A stretch of 64,000 nucleotides of DNA from assembly GCF_051857535.1 (NCBI RefSeq), contig NZ_JBPZGY010000001.1, forward strand, positions 517,084 through 581,083. The letters are read 5' to 3'. This document shows, piece after piece, positions 8,277 to 17,011 of the stretch. Origin of the DNA: Roseateles_B sp051857535 (GTDB taxonomy: Bacteria > Pseudomonadota > Gammaproteobacteria > Burkholderiales > Burkholderiaceae_C). Every line of letters begins with the position of its first letter. Within the stretch, counting starts at the first letter, position 1. The translations under genes and the position numbers were made by a program. The notes below the pieces were generated by a model, which searched no databases, was not told the origin of the DNA, and saw nothing but the letters and a program-made list of their open reading frames with translations.

Positions 8277-9977
8277 ATGAGCGTGGCGGACCAGGACTCG
8301 ACGCAGCAGGCGAAACGCTACTGGCCGCGGCGCCTGCCTCGGCAATTGGTGCTGCCGGAAACCTCGCTGTGGTTCAACCTGGAAGTCGCTGCGCGGCGCT
8401 TTCCCGGGAAGTCTGCCACGCTGTATGGCGGGGCCGCCATGAGCTTTGCCGAACTGCATACGAAGGCCCAAGCGCTGGCCGGCTGGTGGCAGTCGCAGGG
8501 TCTGCAAAGAGGGGACCGCATCGGGTTGTTCATGCAGAACTGCCCGCAGTTCCTGGTGGCCTTCTACGCCGCCATGCGGGCCGACGCCGTGGTCGTGCCC
8601 ATCAATCCCATGAACAAGGTCGAGGAGTTGGCTCACCTGCTGAGTGACTCGGGGGCGCGCGGCCTTGTGTTCGCGGCGGATCTCTTGCCGGTCGTCCAGC
8701 AAGCCGTGGCCGGCCTCGCGACCGTGCCAGTGCTGCTGGGCCTGCATTACGCCGATGCCCTGCCGCCATGCGGGCCGGCGGAGGACGCGGGCTTCTCCCC
8801 GGCCCTGCGGGAGTGGATCATGGCCCGGCCGCCCCTGCCGCCGGGCGTGGCCTGCTGGCCCGAAGCTCTGGGCGCCGCGCCGCCAGCGCAATCCGCACAG
8901 AACGGCCCGGACGACCTGGCCCTGCTGCCCTACACCTCCGGCACCACAGGCCTGCCCAAGGGTTGCATGCACACCCATCGCAGCCTCATGGCCAATTGCT
9001 GCGGCGGCGGCCTGTGGGGCTCGGCTTCGCCCGAGGCGGTCAGCCTGGCGGTGGTGCCCATGTTCCACATCACCGGCCTGCTCTACGGCGTGCTCACGCC
9101 GGTCTACAACGGGTCGACCCTGGTGCTGCTGCCGCGTTGGGACCGTGAACTCGCCGGCCGGGCGATCTCGCGCTACGGGGTCACGCACTGGACTTGCGTG
9201 CCCACCATGATCATCGACCTCTTCGCCAGTCCCCACTACCGCAGTGTCGACCTCAGCAGTCTGCGCTATCTCAGCGGCGGTGGCACGGCCATGCCTCAGG
9301 CCGTGGCCCAGCGCCTGCTCGATGAGTTCGGCCTGCAGTTCGCTGAGGGCTACGGCCTTACCGAGACCGCGGCCCCCACGCATGCCAACCCGCCCGAGCG
9401 CGCCAAGCTGCAGTGCCTGGGCATTCCCATCTTCGGCGTGGATTCGCGCGTGGTGGACCCTGACACGCTGAAGGAGCTGCCTCCCGGCGAGGTGGGCGAG
9501 ATCATCAGTGCCGGCCCCATGCTCTTCCTGGGCTACTGGCGCCAGCCCGAGGCCACGGCGGCGGCCTTTGTCGAGATCGATGGCCAGCGCTTCTTCCGCA
9601 CGGGGGATCTCGGCCGCATGGATGAAGAGGGCTACTTCTTCCTCACCGACCGCCTGAAACGCATGATCAATGCCAGCGGCTTCAAGGTCTGGCCTTCCGA
9701 GGTGGAGCTGCTGCTGTTCCAGCATCCGGGCGTGCAGGAGGCCTGCGTGATCGCCACCCGCGATGCCTACCGCGGCGAGTCCGTCAAGGCTGTCGTGGTG
9801 CCGCGTGCCGAGGCCCGCGGCACGCTGACGGAAGCGGCGCTCATCGCCTGGGCGCGTGATCACATGGCGGCCTACAAGGTGCCGCGCAGCGTGGAGTTCG
9901 TGGAGGCCCTGCCCAAGTCGGGGGCGGGCAAGGTGATGTGGCGGGTGCTGCAGGCCCGCGAGAACGAGTCCCGCTGA
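8277..9977 (+). CDS. AMP-forming acyl-CoA synthetase (long-chain fatty acid-CoA ligase type)
   Basis: This 566-residue ANL-superfamily enzyme activates a carboxylic acid as an acyl-AMP and transfers it to CoA. The P-loop YTSGTTGLPKG spans 219-229, followed by EGYGLTETAA, the hinge FFRTGDLGRMDEEGYFFLTDR, KVWPSEVE and the C-terminal lysine in SGAGKVMWR (Lys552). The start at 8277 has GAGGGA at good spacing; the longer open frame upstream lacks family sequence. It resembles FadD-like long- or medium-chain synthetases, but substrate cannot be read from sequence. It is divergent from argG with about 250 bp between. Confidence 0.87.
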   Translation: MSVADQDSTQQAKRYWPRRLPRQLVLPETSLWFNLEVAARRFPGKSATLYGGAAMSFAELHTKAQALAGWWQSQGLQRGDRIGLFMQNCPQFLVAFYAAMRADAVVVPINPMNKVEELAHLLSDSGARGLVFAADLLPVVQQAVAGLATVPVLLGLHYADALPPCGPAEDAGFSPALREWIMARPPLPPGVACWPEALGAAPPAQSAQNGPDDLALLPYTSGTTGLPKGCMHTHRSLMANCCGGGLWGSASPEAVSLAVVPMFHITGLLYGVLTPVYNGSTLVLLPRWDRELAGRAISRYGVTHWTCVPTMIIDLFASPHYRSVDLSSLRYLSGGGTAMPQAVAQRLLDEFGLQFAEGYGLTETAAPTHANPPERAKLQCLGIPIFGVDSRVVDPDTLKELPPGEVGEIISAGPMLFLGYWRQPEATAAAFVEIDGQRFFRTGDLGRMDEEGYFFLTDRLKRMINASGFKVWPSEVELLLFQHPGVQEACVIATRDAYRGESVKAVVVPRAEARGTLTEAALIAWARDHMAAYKVPRSVEFVEALPKSGAGKVMWRVLQARENESR

Positions 9978-9982
9978 GCCTG

Positions 9983-9997
9983 TTCAGACCTGACCCC
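9983..9997 (+). repeat. Degenerate copy of the 15-base recurring motif
   Basis: TTCAGACCTGACCCC matches 12 of 15 positions of GCAAGACCTGACCCC, repeated elsewhere in the window. It lies just after the acyl-CoA synthetase stop and continues into an imperfect GC-rich hairpin. Confidence 0.45.
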
Positions 9998-10034
9998 GCG
10001 GCGGGGCAGGGCGGCGAACCCCGGTACGCCAGCC

Positions 10035-10295
10035 TCAGGCCTTGCGGCCCTGCCGGTGCAGGTAGCTGGCCACGTAGCTGCAGGCGGGGATCACCCGCAG
10101 CTGTTGCTCGCCGGCCCATTGCAGGCCGGCGGCCACCAGTTTGGCGGCCAGGCCCCGGCCCTGCAGGGCGGGCGGCACGCCAGTGTGGGTGAAGACCACG
10201 GCATCGCCCTGGCGCTGGTAGTCCAGCACGCAGCGCTTGCCCGGCTCGGGTTCGAGCCAGAACTGCTGCGCCGTGCTGTCGTGCCGGACGTCCAT
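10035..10295 (-). CDS. Small YjdJ-type GNAT acetyltransferase
   Basis: This 86-residue protein fits the short Gcn5-like family (YjdJ type). FTHTGVPPALQGRGLAAKLVAAGLQWA carries the acetyl-CoA pyrophosphate loop (QGRGLA), followed by RVIPACSYVASYLHRQ. Such proteins are about half the normal GNAT size, and their substrates are unknown. It starts 18 bp after the stop of the upstream peptidase gene on the same strand, so it may be co-transcribed. Confidence 0.85.
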   Translation of the reverse strand: MDVRHDSTAQQFWLEPEPGKRCVLDYQRQGDAVVFTHTGVPPALQGRGLAAKLVAAGLQWAGEQQLRVIPACSYVASYLHRQGRKA

Positions 10296-10313
10296 GGTCT
10301 TTCCTGAAGGCCT

Positions 10314-12476
10314 TCAGCGGCCCAGTTGCTGCCAGAGGTAGCTGTACTCCAGCGCCTGCAGGGTGGCGCGCTGCTCGTTGTCGGCCGCACCGCCATGGCC
10401 GCCCTCGGTGTTCTCGTAATAGAAGACCTCGTGACCCAGCTCAGTCATGCGGGCAACCATCTTGCGGGCATGGCCAGGGTGGACCCGGTCATCGCGCGTC
10501 GAGGTGGTGAAGAAAACCTTGGGATAGGTCTTGTCCTTGCTGACGTTGTGGTAGGGGCTGTACTGGCGGATGACCTCCCAGTCCTTGACATCGTCCGGGT
10601 TGCCGTATTCGGCCATCCAGGAGGCGCCGGCCAGCAGCTTGTGGAAGCGGCGCATGTCCAGCAGCGGCACCTGGCAGACCACGGCGTTGAAGAGGTCAGG
10701 GCGTTGCGTGAAGGTGGCGCCCATCAGCAGGCCGCCGTTGCTGCCGCCCATGATGCCCAGATGGCGAGGCGAGGTGATCTTGCCCTTGACGAGGTCCTCG
10801 GCCACGGCGATGAAGTCCTCGTAGCTGCGCTGCTTGTTGGCCTTGATGGCGGCCTGGTGCCAGGCCGGGCCGAACTCGCCGCCGCCGCGGATATTGGCCA
10901 GCACGTAAACGCCGCCGCGCGAGAGCCAGGCACGGCCACGGCCGCCGGAATAGCCCGGCTGCAGCGAGACCTCGAAGCCGCCGTAGCCATAGAGCAAGGT
11001 GGGATTGCTGCCATCGGCCGTCGCGCCCTTGGGCCAGATCACGAAGTAGGGCACGCGGGTGCCGTCCTTGCTGGTGGCGAAGCGCTGCTCGGCGCGCATG
11101 CCAGCCGCATCGAACTGGGCCTGGCGGGACTTCAGCACCTGGCGCTCGTCACTGCCGGTGCGGGCAAGGAAGAGGGTGTCGGGGGTGAGGAAGTCGGTGT
11201 AGTAGAGGAAGTAGCGCTCGGCCAGTTCGTCCTTGGGCAGCTCGCTGTCGTACAGGGCGCCCAGGTGCAGCGCGCCGGGGAAGGGGGCCTTGACCTCGCG
11301 GCGCTGCGGGGCCTGGGCCTTGCTGAAGTCCCACTCCTCCAGCTTGCTGGCAACCTGGTCGATGACCGACAGCAGCACGCGGCTGCGAGTCAGGCTGTAG
11401 CCCGCCAGCGAGCGGGTGGCCGTGGGCTGGAACAGGACCTTGAACTTGCGCTCACCGCGCTGGTAGGCCTTGAGATCCGTGATCAACAGGGAGCCGCTCT
11501 TGAAGGTGCTGCCGCCGACGCTCCAGTCGCTGCGCGGCTTGAGCAGCATCCACGGGCCCCAGAAACCAGACTCGACGTCCTCTGGAATCTCCAGCTTCCC
11601 CAGCTTGCCGCCCTGCAGCAGGAAGCTGCTGCTGGTGTAGAAGTCAAGGGCACGCTGGAAGAGCACGCGCTGGTGGCCCGGGGTGCGGTCCACCATGACG
11701 CTGGCAGCCACATCCTTGGCCTCGCCTTCGAAGACGGTCCTGGCGGCGCTCAGCGGCGTGCCGCGCTTCCATTGCTTGATGACGCGGGGGTAGCCGGAGT
11801 CCGTCAGGCTGCCGGGGCCGAAGTCGGTGCCCACGAAGAGGGTGTTCTCGTCCAGCCAAGTCAGCTGGCTCTTGGCCTCGGGCAGCTCGAAGCCGCCCTT
11901 GATGAACTGCTTGCTGACGGTGTCGAACTCGCGGCTCACCTGGGCGTCAGAGCCCCCGCGGGAGAGGTTGACCATGCAGCGCCGGTAGCTGGGACCCAGG
12001 CACTGTGCGCCGTGGAAGACCCAGCTTTCGCCTTCCGCCGCGCCCAGGGCGTCGAGGTCCAGCACCGTTTCCCAGGCTGGCGCGGCCTTCTGGTACTCGG
12101 CCAGCGTGGTGCGGCGCCACAGACCGCGCTTGTGCTGCTCGTCCTGCCAGAGGTTGTAGAGGAAGCCGCCCATGCGACTGACGCCCGGGATGCGGTCGCG
12201 CGCATTGAGCACCCCCAGCAGGTCCTGGCGGATGGGCTCGAACTCAGGCCTGGCCTTGAGCACCTTGAAGCTGGCCTCGTTGCGTTCCTTGACCCAGGCC
12301 AAGGGCTTCTCACCCAGCACCTCTTCCAGCCATTGGTGCGGGTCGGCAGGTTCGGGCGCGCTGGCCGCCTCGGCGGCGTGCAGGGCGCCGGGCAGCAGGG
12401 CGGCGGCAAGGCTCACGGCAACTGCCAGGGTGGTCAGTTGACGTCGCTTCAGGCGCAGCAGATCCAAGGTCTTCAT
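10314..12476 (-). CDS. Secreted prolyl oligopeptidase family serine peptidase (S9)
   Basis: This 720-residue protein has a signal peptide (LAVAVSLAAALLPGALHAAEA), so it should be periplasmic or secreted. PADPHQWLEEV begins the N-terminal S9 region, followed by the beta-propeller and an alpha/beta hydrolase domain. The catalytic Ser is in MGGSNGGLLMG (Ser579), the acidic residue in STRDDRVHPGH (Asp662/663) and the His in TEGGHGGAA (His694). Family members cleave short proline-containing peptides. The order and length fit prolyl endopeptidase rather than dipeptidyl peptidase IV. Confidence 0.92.
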   Translation of the reverse strand: MKTLDLLRLKRRQLTTLAVAVSLAAALLPGALHAAEAASAPEPADPHQWLEEVLGEKPLAWVKERNEASFKVLKARPEFEPIRQDLLGVLNARDRIPGVSRMGGFLYNLWQDEQHKRGLWRRTTLAEYQKAAPAWETVLDLDALGAAEGESWVFHGAQCLGPSYRRCMVNLSRGGSDAQVSREFDTVSKQFIKGGFELPEAKSQLTWLDENTLFVGTDFGPGSLTDSGYPRVIKQWKRGTPLSAARTVFEGEAKDVAASVMVDRTPGHQRVLFQRALDFYTSSSFLLQGGKLGKLEIPEDVESGFWGPWMLLKPRSDWSVGGSTFKSGSLLITDLKAYQRGERKFKVLFQPTATRSLAGYSLTRSRVLLSVIDQVASKLEEWDFSKAQAPQRREVKAPFPGALHLGALYDSELPKDELAERYFLYYTDFLTPDTLFLARTGSDERQVLKSRQAQFDAAGMRAEQRFATSKDGTRVPYFVIWPKGATADGSNPTLLYGYGGFEVSLQPGYSGGRGRAWLSRGGVYVLANIRGGGEFGPAWHQAAIKANKQRSYEDFIAVAEDLVKGKITSPRHLGIMGGSNGGLLMGATFTQRPDLFNAVVCQVPLLDMRRFHKLLAGASWMAEYGNPDDVKDWEVIRQYSPYHNVSKDKTYPKVFFTTSTRDDRVHPGHARKMVARMTELGHEVFYYENTEGGHGGAADNEQRATLQALEYSYLWQQLGR

Positions 12477-12541
12477 CGCTTCTCCGGAATTGTTGTTCGA
12501 GCCGCCCTCCTGGCAGCCGGGCCGGAGTCTAGCGGCCAGGC

Positions 12542-13096
12542 TCAGGCGTGCTTAAGGGCATGGGGGTGAATCTCCAATTGACGCGAGGGCGTGGAGATGT
12601 AGACAAGACCGTCCTGGATGCTGACCTGCAGCTGCATGCTGCGCTCGGCGAAGGCGGCCAGGGCCTGGATTTCCTCTGCAGGGATCTGCCAGACCGACAG
12701 CTTGGGCGCCCGGGTGAGCTTGCCTTCGATGCCCGCCCACCAGATGGGTGTGCTGGCGGCGTAGCAGTAGACGCTGACCCGCTCGGCGCGGCCGTGGGCT
12801 TTCATGATGCGGCGCTCGTCCGGCTGGCCCAGATCGATCCAATGCACGACTTCGCCGGTCAGGTTGAGCTGCCACAGATCGGGATCATCAACCTCTGAGA
12901 GGCCCTTGGTGAACTCCAGCCGCCCGTTCAGGTCGTCCGCCGGCACGTTCAGGGCATAGGCCAGCACGCGAAGCATCATGCGCTCGTCGGTCTCGCTGGG
13001 ATGCTTGGCGATGGTCAGGTTGTGCTCGCCGTAGACATGGCGGTCCATGTCCGCGATGTTGAGCAGGGCCTTGTAGATGGTTGCCTTGAGTGCCAT
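12542..13096 (-). CDS. yaeQ: YaeQ family protein
   Basis: This 184-residue product starts MALKATIYKALLNIADMDRHVYGEHNLTIAKHPSETDERMM, the characteristic start of YaeQ, a PD-(D/E)XK-nuclease-fold family of uncertain function. Further matches are DDPDLWQLNLTGEVVHWIDLGQPDERRI and VYCYAASTPIWW. The frame is open far upstream, but conservation begins at MALKATIY. It converges on the peptidase gene region and is divergent from the secreted coiled-coil gene. Confidence 0.92.
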   Translation of the reverse strand: MALKATIYKALLNIADMDRHVYGEHNLTIAKHPSETDERMMLRVLAYALNVPADDLNGRLEFTKGLSEVDDPDLWQLNLTGEVVHWIDLGQPDERRIMKAHGRAERVSVYCYAASTPIWWAGIEGKLTRAPKLSVWQIPAEEIQALAAFAERSMQLQVSIQDGLVYISTPSRQLEIHPHALKHA

Positions 13097-13280
13097 GGGG
13101 AATTCTCGAAAGGGGCCCCGGCGCGTGGCCGTGCCTGCGGGGTTGTCGGTGCCGCTGGGGGGGAGCGGGCGAAAGGGGCGGATTATCCCCGGCCGGGCGA
13201 GGCGGCCGCTCATGGCATCATTCCGGCTTTGCGCCAGTCGGCGCGTCCTTTGCTGTACCGCAGCATCAGCCCGTACCGCC

Positions 13281-13946
13281 ATGAAACGAATCCTCCTCTC
13301 CGTCTGCCTGGCCGCCCTCCTGCCGGCCCTGGCTTCTGCCCAGACCGTCAATCCGAATGCCAAGGTCGACCCCAAGAACAACAAGGTCAGCCGTCCGGTG
13401 GTGGACAAGCCCAGGCAGAAACTGATGACGCGCGACGAGCTGCGCGCTTGCCTGAACCAGCAGGCCGGCAATGAAGCTGAAGCCAAGGCCGTGCTGGCCG
13501 CCGAAGCCGACTACAAGAAGGAGCGCGAGCGCCTGATGGCTGACAAGGAGCTGCTCACCAAGGAAGGCGCGGACATCGATGCCAGCGCCACCGCCATCAA
13601 GGCTGAACAGGGCGAGCTGATCAAGTTCAACGAGGACCTCAAGACCAAGCTGCCCGAGATGACCCGCGCCGACCAGAAGGCCGCCATCGAGGAATACAAC
13701 GTGCGCGCCAAGGCCAATGACGCCAAGATCGAAGTGCACAACAAGCGCAAGGACGACTACGTGCTCAAGGCCAAGGCCTTCGATGCAGCCATCGAGAAGT
13801 TCAACAAGACCGGCAAGGACCTCGAGACCCGCAGCCTGGACCACCTCGATGCCGTGGACGGCTGGAAGAAGAACTGTGGCAACAAGCCCTACGACGAGGC
13901 TGACGAGATTGCCATCAAGAAGGAACAAGCCGCCGCAGGCAAGTAA
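13281..13946 (+). CDS. Secreted alpha-helical coiled-coil protein, function unknown
   Basis: The 221-residue product has a clear signal peptide (MKRILLSVCLAALLPALASAQ) and then a charged, Lys/Glu/Ala-rich, probably coiled-coil body (YKKERERLMADKELLTKEG, FDAAIEKFNKTGKDLE). Two cysteines in the mature part (ACLNQ, KKNCGNK) could form a disulfide. I do not recognise the family. The open frame extends upstream, but the signal peptide fixes the start. A strong hairpin terminator follows. Confidence 0.8.
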   Translation: MKRILLSVCLAALLPALASAQTVNPNAKVDPKNNKVSRPVVDKPRQKLMTRDELRACLNQQAGNEAEAKAVLAAEADYKKERERLMADKELLTKEGADIDASATAIKAEQGELIKFNEDLKTKLPEMTRADQKAAIEEYNVRAKANDAKIEVHNKRKDDYVLKAKAFDAAIEKFNKTGKDLETRSLDHLDAVDGWKKNCGNKPYDEADEIAIKKEQAAAGK

Positions 13947-13990
13947 ACCACGACGAGCGGGGCTCCCAGACTGTTGAGCTCTGCAAAGCA

Positions 13991-14027
13991 AAAGGCGCCG
14001 ACCCTGGCGGGTGCGGCGCCTTTCTTA
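13991..14027. terminator. Bidirectional intrinsic terminator
   Basis: AAAGGCGCCG and CGGCGCCTTT form a perfect 10-bp stem around a 10-base loop, with T-rich sequence on the plus side and A-rich sequence on the other. It serves the coiled-coil gene and the convergent response-regulator gene. Confidence 0.85.
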
Positions 14028-14052
14028 TTGGCCGTTTCCTTGGAGCGCGGGC

Positions 14053-14481
14053 CTAGCGCGGGCCGTAGAAGCGGTCCAGTCCCGCCAGGAAGACCCGGAA
14101 GTCGATGGGCTTGGTCCAATAGTCCGCAAAGCCCGCTTCGCCCGCCCGGCGCACGTCCTCGGGCATGGCATTTGCCGACAGCGCCACGCAGGGAATGCCA
14201 GCAGTGGAGGGGTCGGCGCGCAGGGCCTGCAGCAGGCCGTGCCCGTCGCCGTCTGGTAGCTGCATGTCCACCAGGATGAGGCGCGGCAGCAGCCTGCCGG
14301 CCTGCGCCAGCCCTTGCGCCACGGTTTCAGCGCCGAAAAGGGCGATACCCCCGCGCTTGTTGACCAACTCCTCGACGATCAGCATGTTGATGGGGTTGTC
14401 CTCGACATAGAGCAGGCGCGGCAGCTCGGTCGCGGCGGCTTCGGGACTGGGGCCGGAGGCTGGCATCATCGGGGCGGTCAT
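14053..14481 (-). CDS. Single-domain (CheY-like) response regulator
   Basis: This 142-residue protein is one receiver domain after a roughly 20-residue disordered N-terminus. LLYVEDNPINMLIVEEL carries the acidic pair, the phosphoacceptor is Asp72 in LILVDMQLPDGDG, the Ser/Thr switch lies in VALSANAM and the conserved Lys is Lys124 in YWTKPID. There is no output domain, so it acts by protein contact or as a phosphorelay intermediate. The VEDNPIN motif is typical of receivers linked to hybrid kinases. No kinase is adjacent; the hybrid kinase at 3887-6139 is a possible but unproven partner. Confidence 0.92.
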   Translation of the reverse strand: MTAPMMPASGPSPEAAATELPRLLYVEDNPINMLIVEELVNKRGGIALFGAETVAQGLAQAGRLLPRLILVDMQLPDGDGHGLLQALRADPSTAGIPCVALSANAMPEDVRRAGEAGFADYWTKPIDFRVFLAGLDRFYGPR

Positions 14482-14531
14482 GGTGTTATTTCCCGCATTG
14501 TGGCGCCAGCGTGGCAGTATCCTGACTCAAG

Positions 14532-14546
14532 GCAAGACCTGGCCCC
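14532..14546 (+). repeat. Copy of the 15-base recurring motif (14/15)
   Basis: GCAAGACCTGGCCCC differs at one base from the consensus GCAAGACCTGACCCC. It lies in the divergent region between the response regulator and phosphofructokinase. Confidence 0.55.
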
Positions 14547-14626
14547 CGGGAATCGGGGACACCGTCAAGGGCGTGCAATGATGACAGTGCAGGCCATGGC
14601 AGCATCAGCGCAGGGAGGTCTCAGCA

Positions 14627-15691
14627 ATGCATATCGGGATTCTGACAGGTGGCGGCGACTGCCCCGGGCTCAACGCGGTGATCCGTGCGGTCACGCTGGC
14701 CCTGATCGAACGTTGCGGTGCCACGGTCACCGGCATCGAGCGCGGCTTCCTGGGCCTGCTGGACGGCCGCTGCCGCCCGCTGGATGCAGCCTCGGTGCGC
14801 AGCCTGATCGCCGAGGGCGGCACCATACTCGGCACCCACAACCGGGCCGATCCCTTCCATTACTTCGGCGCCGGTGGCACGGACTGCTCCGGCCACGCCC
14901 TGGACTTCCTGGGCCGCCAGAACATTGACGCGCTGGTGGTCATCGGCGGGGACGGCACCATGACCATTGCCGAGCGTTTCGCCCGCCTGGGCGTGCCGGT
15001 GGTGGGCGTGCCCAAGACCATAGACAACGACCTGATGCTCAATGAGCGCAGCTTCGGCTTCGATTCCGCCGTCACCGTCGTCAGCGAGGCCCTGGGCCGT
15101 CTGCAGACCACGGCGCGCAGCCATGGACGCCTGATGATCGTCGAAACCATGGGCCGCTACGCCGGCTGGATCGCGCTGGAGGGTGGCCTGGCCGGTGGCG
15201 CTGACGCCATCCTGATCCCGGAGCAGAGCTACGAGCTCGAGCGCCTGGCCGCCTTTGCCCGCCAGCGTGCCCATGAGCAGGGCTTTGCCCTGCTGTGCGT
15301 GGCCGAGGGTGCCAAGGCCCTGGGCGGCGAGTGGGTGATCCAGCGCCAGTTGGACAACAGTCCGGACCCGCTGCGCCTGGGCGGCATTGGCCAGCGGCTG
15401 ATGGGCGACCTGGAGGGCCAGCTGGGCAGCGAGGTGGAAATCCGCTGCACCCTGCTGGGGCACCTCCAGCGCGGCGGATCGCCCACGGCCTTTGATCGCG
15501 TGCTGGCCACCCGCTTCGGCGTGGCAGCGGCCGGGCTGGTGATGCGCGGGCAGTTCGGCCGCATGGTGGCGCTGCAGGGCGATCGCTGCGTGGACGTCGG
15601 CCTGGGCGAGGTCGCGGGCCAGAACCGCTGCGTGCCACAGGATCACGAGCGCCTGCAGGTGGCGCGTGAGCTGGGTGTCTTCCTAGGGTAA
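14627..15691 (+). CDS. pfkA: 6-phosphofructokinase
   Basis: This 354-residue PfkA-family enzyme phosphorylates fructose 6-phosphate in glycolysis. It has GILTGGGDCPGLNAVIR, IGGDGTMTIA (107-115), PKTIDNDL with catalytic Asp133, MGRYAGWIALEGGLAGGAD, and LGHLQRGGSPTAFDR. At the two positions that separate ATP from pyrophosphate enzymes it has Gly110 (E. coli Gly104, ATP-type) but Lys130 (E. coli Gly124; Lys in PPi-type), so the phosphoryl donor is ambiguous, with ATP slightly more likely. Start choice: GGAGG eight bases before ATG. Phosphofructokinase is absent from many Burkholderiales, so this gene matters for central metabolism. Confidence 0.92.
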   Translation: MHIGILTGGGDCPGLNAVIRAVTLALIERCGATVTGIERGFLGLLDGRCRPLDAASVRSLIAEGGTILGTHNRADPFHYFGAGGTDCSGHALDFLGRQNIDALVVIGGDGTMTIAERFARLGVPVVGVPKTIDNDLMLNERSFGFDSAVTVVSEALGRLQTTARSHGRLMIVETMGRYAGWIALEGGLAGGADAILIPEQSYELERLAAFARQRAHEQGFALLCVAEGAKALGGEWVIQRQLDNSPDPLRLGGIGQRLMGDLEGQLGSEVEIRCTLLGHLQRGGSPTAFDRVLATRFGVAAAGLVMRGQFGRMVALQGDRCVDVGLGEVAGQNRCVPQDHERLQVARELGVFLG

Positions 15692-15832
15692 ACCCGTTCA
15701 TCGGCCCTCGCCGCAGTTCATCGCGGCTGATCGGCAACCCGTCTCCTGTGGCTTGGATCGCCATGGCGGGCTGGGCACAGTGCGTGCATCGAAGACCACG
15801 AAGCACTTGCCCGCTTGCCTCAGGAGGTTCCC

Positions 15833-16120
15833 ATGAAGCCCGTGACCATTCCTTGCTACGACCGCTACGCCCCCATCCGCCGCCTGGCCCTGGGCAGCGG
15901 CCTGCTGCTGGGCTTGACGATCGGCGCGCTGATGGCGCTTCCCAGCCAGGCGGCGCTGCCGGCCAAGGCGGTGGTGCAAGTCCTGCCCCGTGTGGAGGTG
16001 CATGGCAAGCGCGTGCAGATCGAGCAACTGCCGCCCGTGGTGGTCAGCGGCCGCCGCGCCGACGCCGCGGATGTGCAACTGGCCCGTTCCGAACCCGAAG
16101 CCGCCCCGCTGCCGCAATGA
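15833..16120 (+). CDS. Small exported protein with duplicated LPxVxVxGxR motif
   Basis: This 95-residue protein has an N-terminal hydrophobic segment (LALGSGLLLGLTIGALMALPSQA), probably a signal peptide after a charged leader. The mature part holds two copies of one motif: LPRVEVHGKR and LPPVVVSGRR, followed by an acidic, Pro/Ala-rich tail. The second copy resembles the segment following the TonB box in TonB-dependent receptors. I do not recognise a named family. The start is set by GGAGG five bases before the ATG. Confidence 0.7.
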   Translation: MKPVTIPCYDRYAPIRRLALGSGLLLGLTIGALMALPSQAALPAKAVVQVLPRVEVHGKRVQIEQLPPVVVSGRRADAADVQLARSEPEAAPLPQ

Positions 16121-16177
16121 GCCCGGGCTGACTATGATGCCGCGTCGGTCAAGCAAACCGACAGCATCCAGCCCCTC

Positions 16178-16978
16178 ATGACCATGCCTCAGCTCGATTC
16201 AAACGGCAGTGCTGCCGATTCCTCCGCATCACCGGCCAGGGTCGCCCTGGTCACAGGCGCCGGCAGTGGCATTGGTCGCGCAGCCGCCTTGGGCCTGGCG
16301 CAGGCGGGCTGGCAACTGGTGCTGGTGGGGCGGCGCGAGGAGGCCCTCTGTGAGACGCGGTCCGCGGCTCCTGATCCTGCCTTGTGTCTGGTCCGGCCCT
16401 GCAATGTGGCCGATGCCGGGGCGGTGAAGGCGCTCTTTGCCGAGATCGAGCGGCACTTCGGCCGCCTGGACCTGCTCTTCAACAACGCAGGCGTGAGCGC
16501 GCCCGCCCTGCCGGTTGACGAGCTTTCCTTCGAACAATGGCAGGCCGTGGTGGACGTCAACCTCACCGGCAGCTTTCTCTGTGCCCAGGCTGCCTTCGGC
16601 CTGATGAAGCGCCAGCAGCCGCGTGGCGGCCGTATCGTCAACAACGGATCCATCTCGGCCCACGCGCCGCGTCCGAATTCCGCGCCCTACACGGCCACCA
16701 AGCACGCGATCTCAGGCTTGACCAAGGCCCTGAGCCTGGATGGCCGGGAATTCGACATCGCCGTGGGCCAGATCGACATCGGCAATGCCGCCACCGAGAT
16801 GGTCAGGCCCATGCAGCAGGGCGTGCGTCAGGCCAATGGCAGCATCGCGGTGGAGGCCACCATGGACGTGCAGCATGTCGCCGACGCCCTGGTGCACCTG
16901 GCCCAGTTGCCGCTGTCCGTCAACGTGCCCTTCATGACCCTCATGGCCAACCGCATGCCTTACATTGGGCGCGGCTGA
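16178..16978 (+). CDS. SDR family oxidoreductase
   Basis: This 266-residue classical short-chain dehydrogenase has the cofactor motif TGAGSGIG (about 26-33), NNAG, the catalytic Ser in NNGSISAH and the YTATK motif supplying Tyr and Lys. An arginine pair in the second beta-strand region (VGRREE) favours NADP(H). The substrate cannot be deduced. A TATGAT hexamer lies about 40 bases upstream of the ATG. The next gene follows closely on the same strand. Confidence 0.9.
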   Translation: MTMPQLDSNGSAADSSASPARVALVTGAGSGIGRAAALGLAQAGWQLVLVGRREEALCETRSAAPDPALCLVRPCNVADAGAVKALFAEIERHFGRLDLLFNNAGVSAPALPVDELSFEQWQAVVDVNLTGSFLCAQAAFGLMKRQQPRGGRIVNNGSISAHAPRPNSAPYTATKHAISGLTKALSLDGREFDIAVGQIDIGNAATEMVRPMQQGVRQANGSIAVEATMDVQHVADALVHLAQLPLSVNVPFMTLMANRMPYIGRG

Positions 16979-17011
16979 GCCGTCTGGATCTTGTCCTTGA
17001 AAGGAAGTGGT

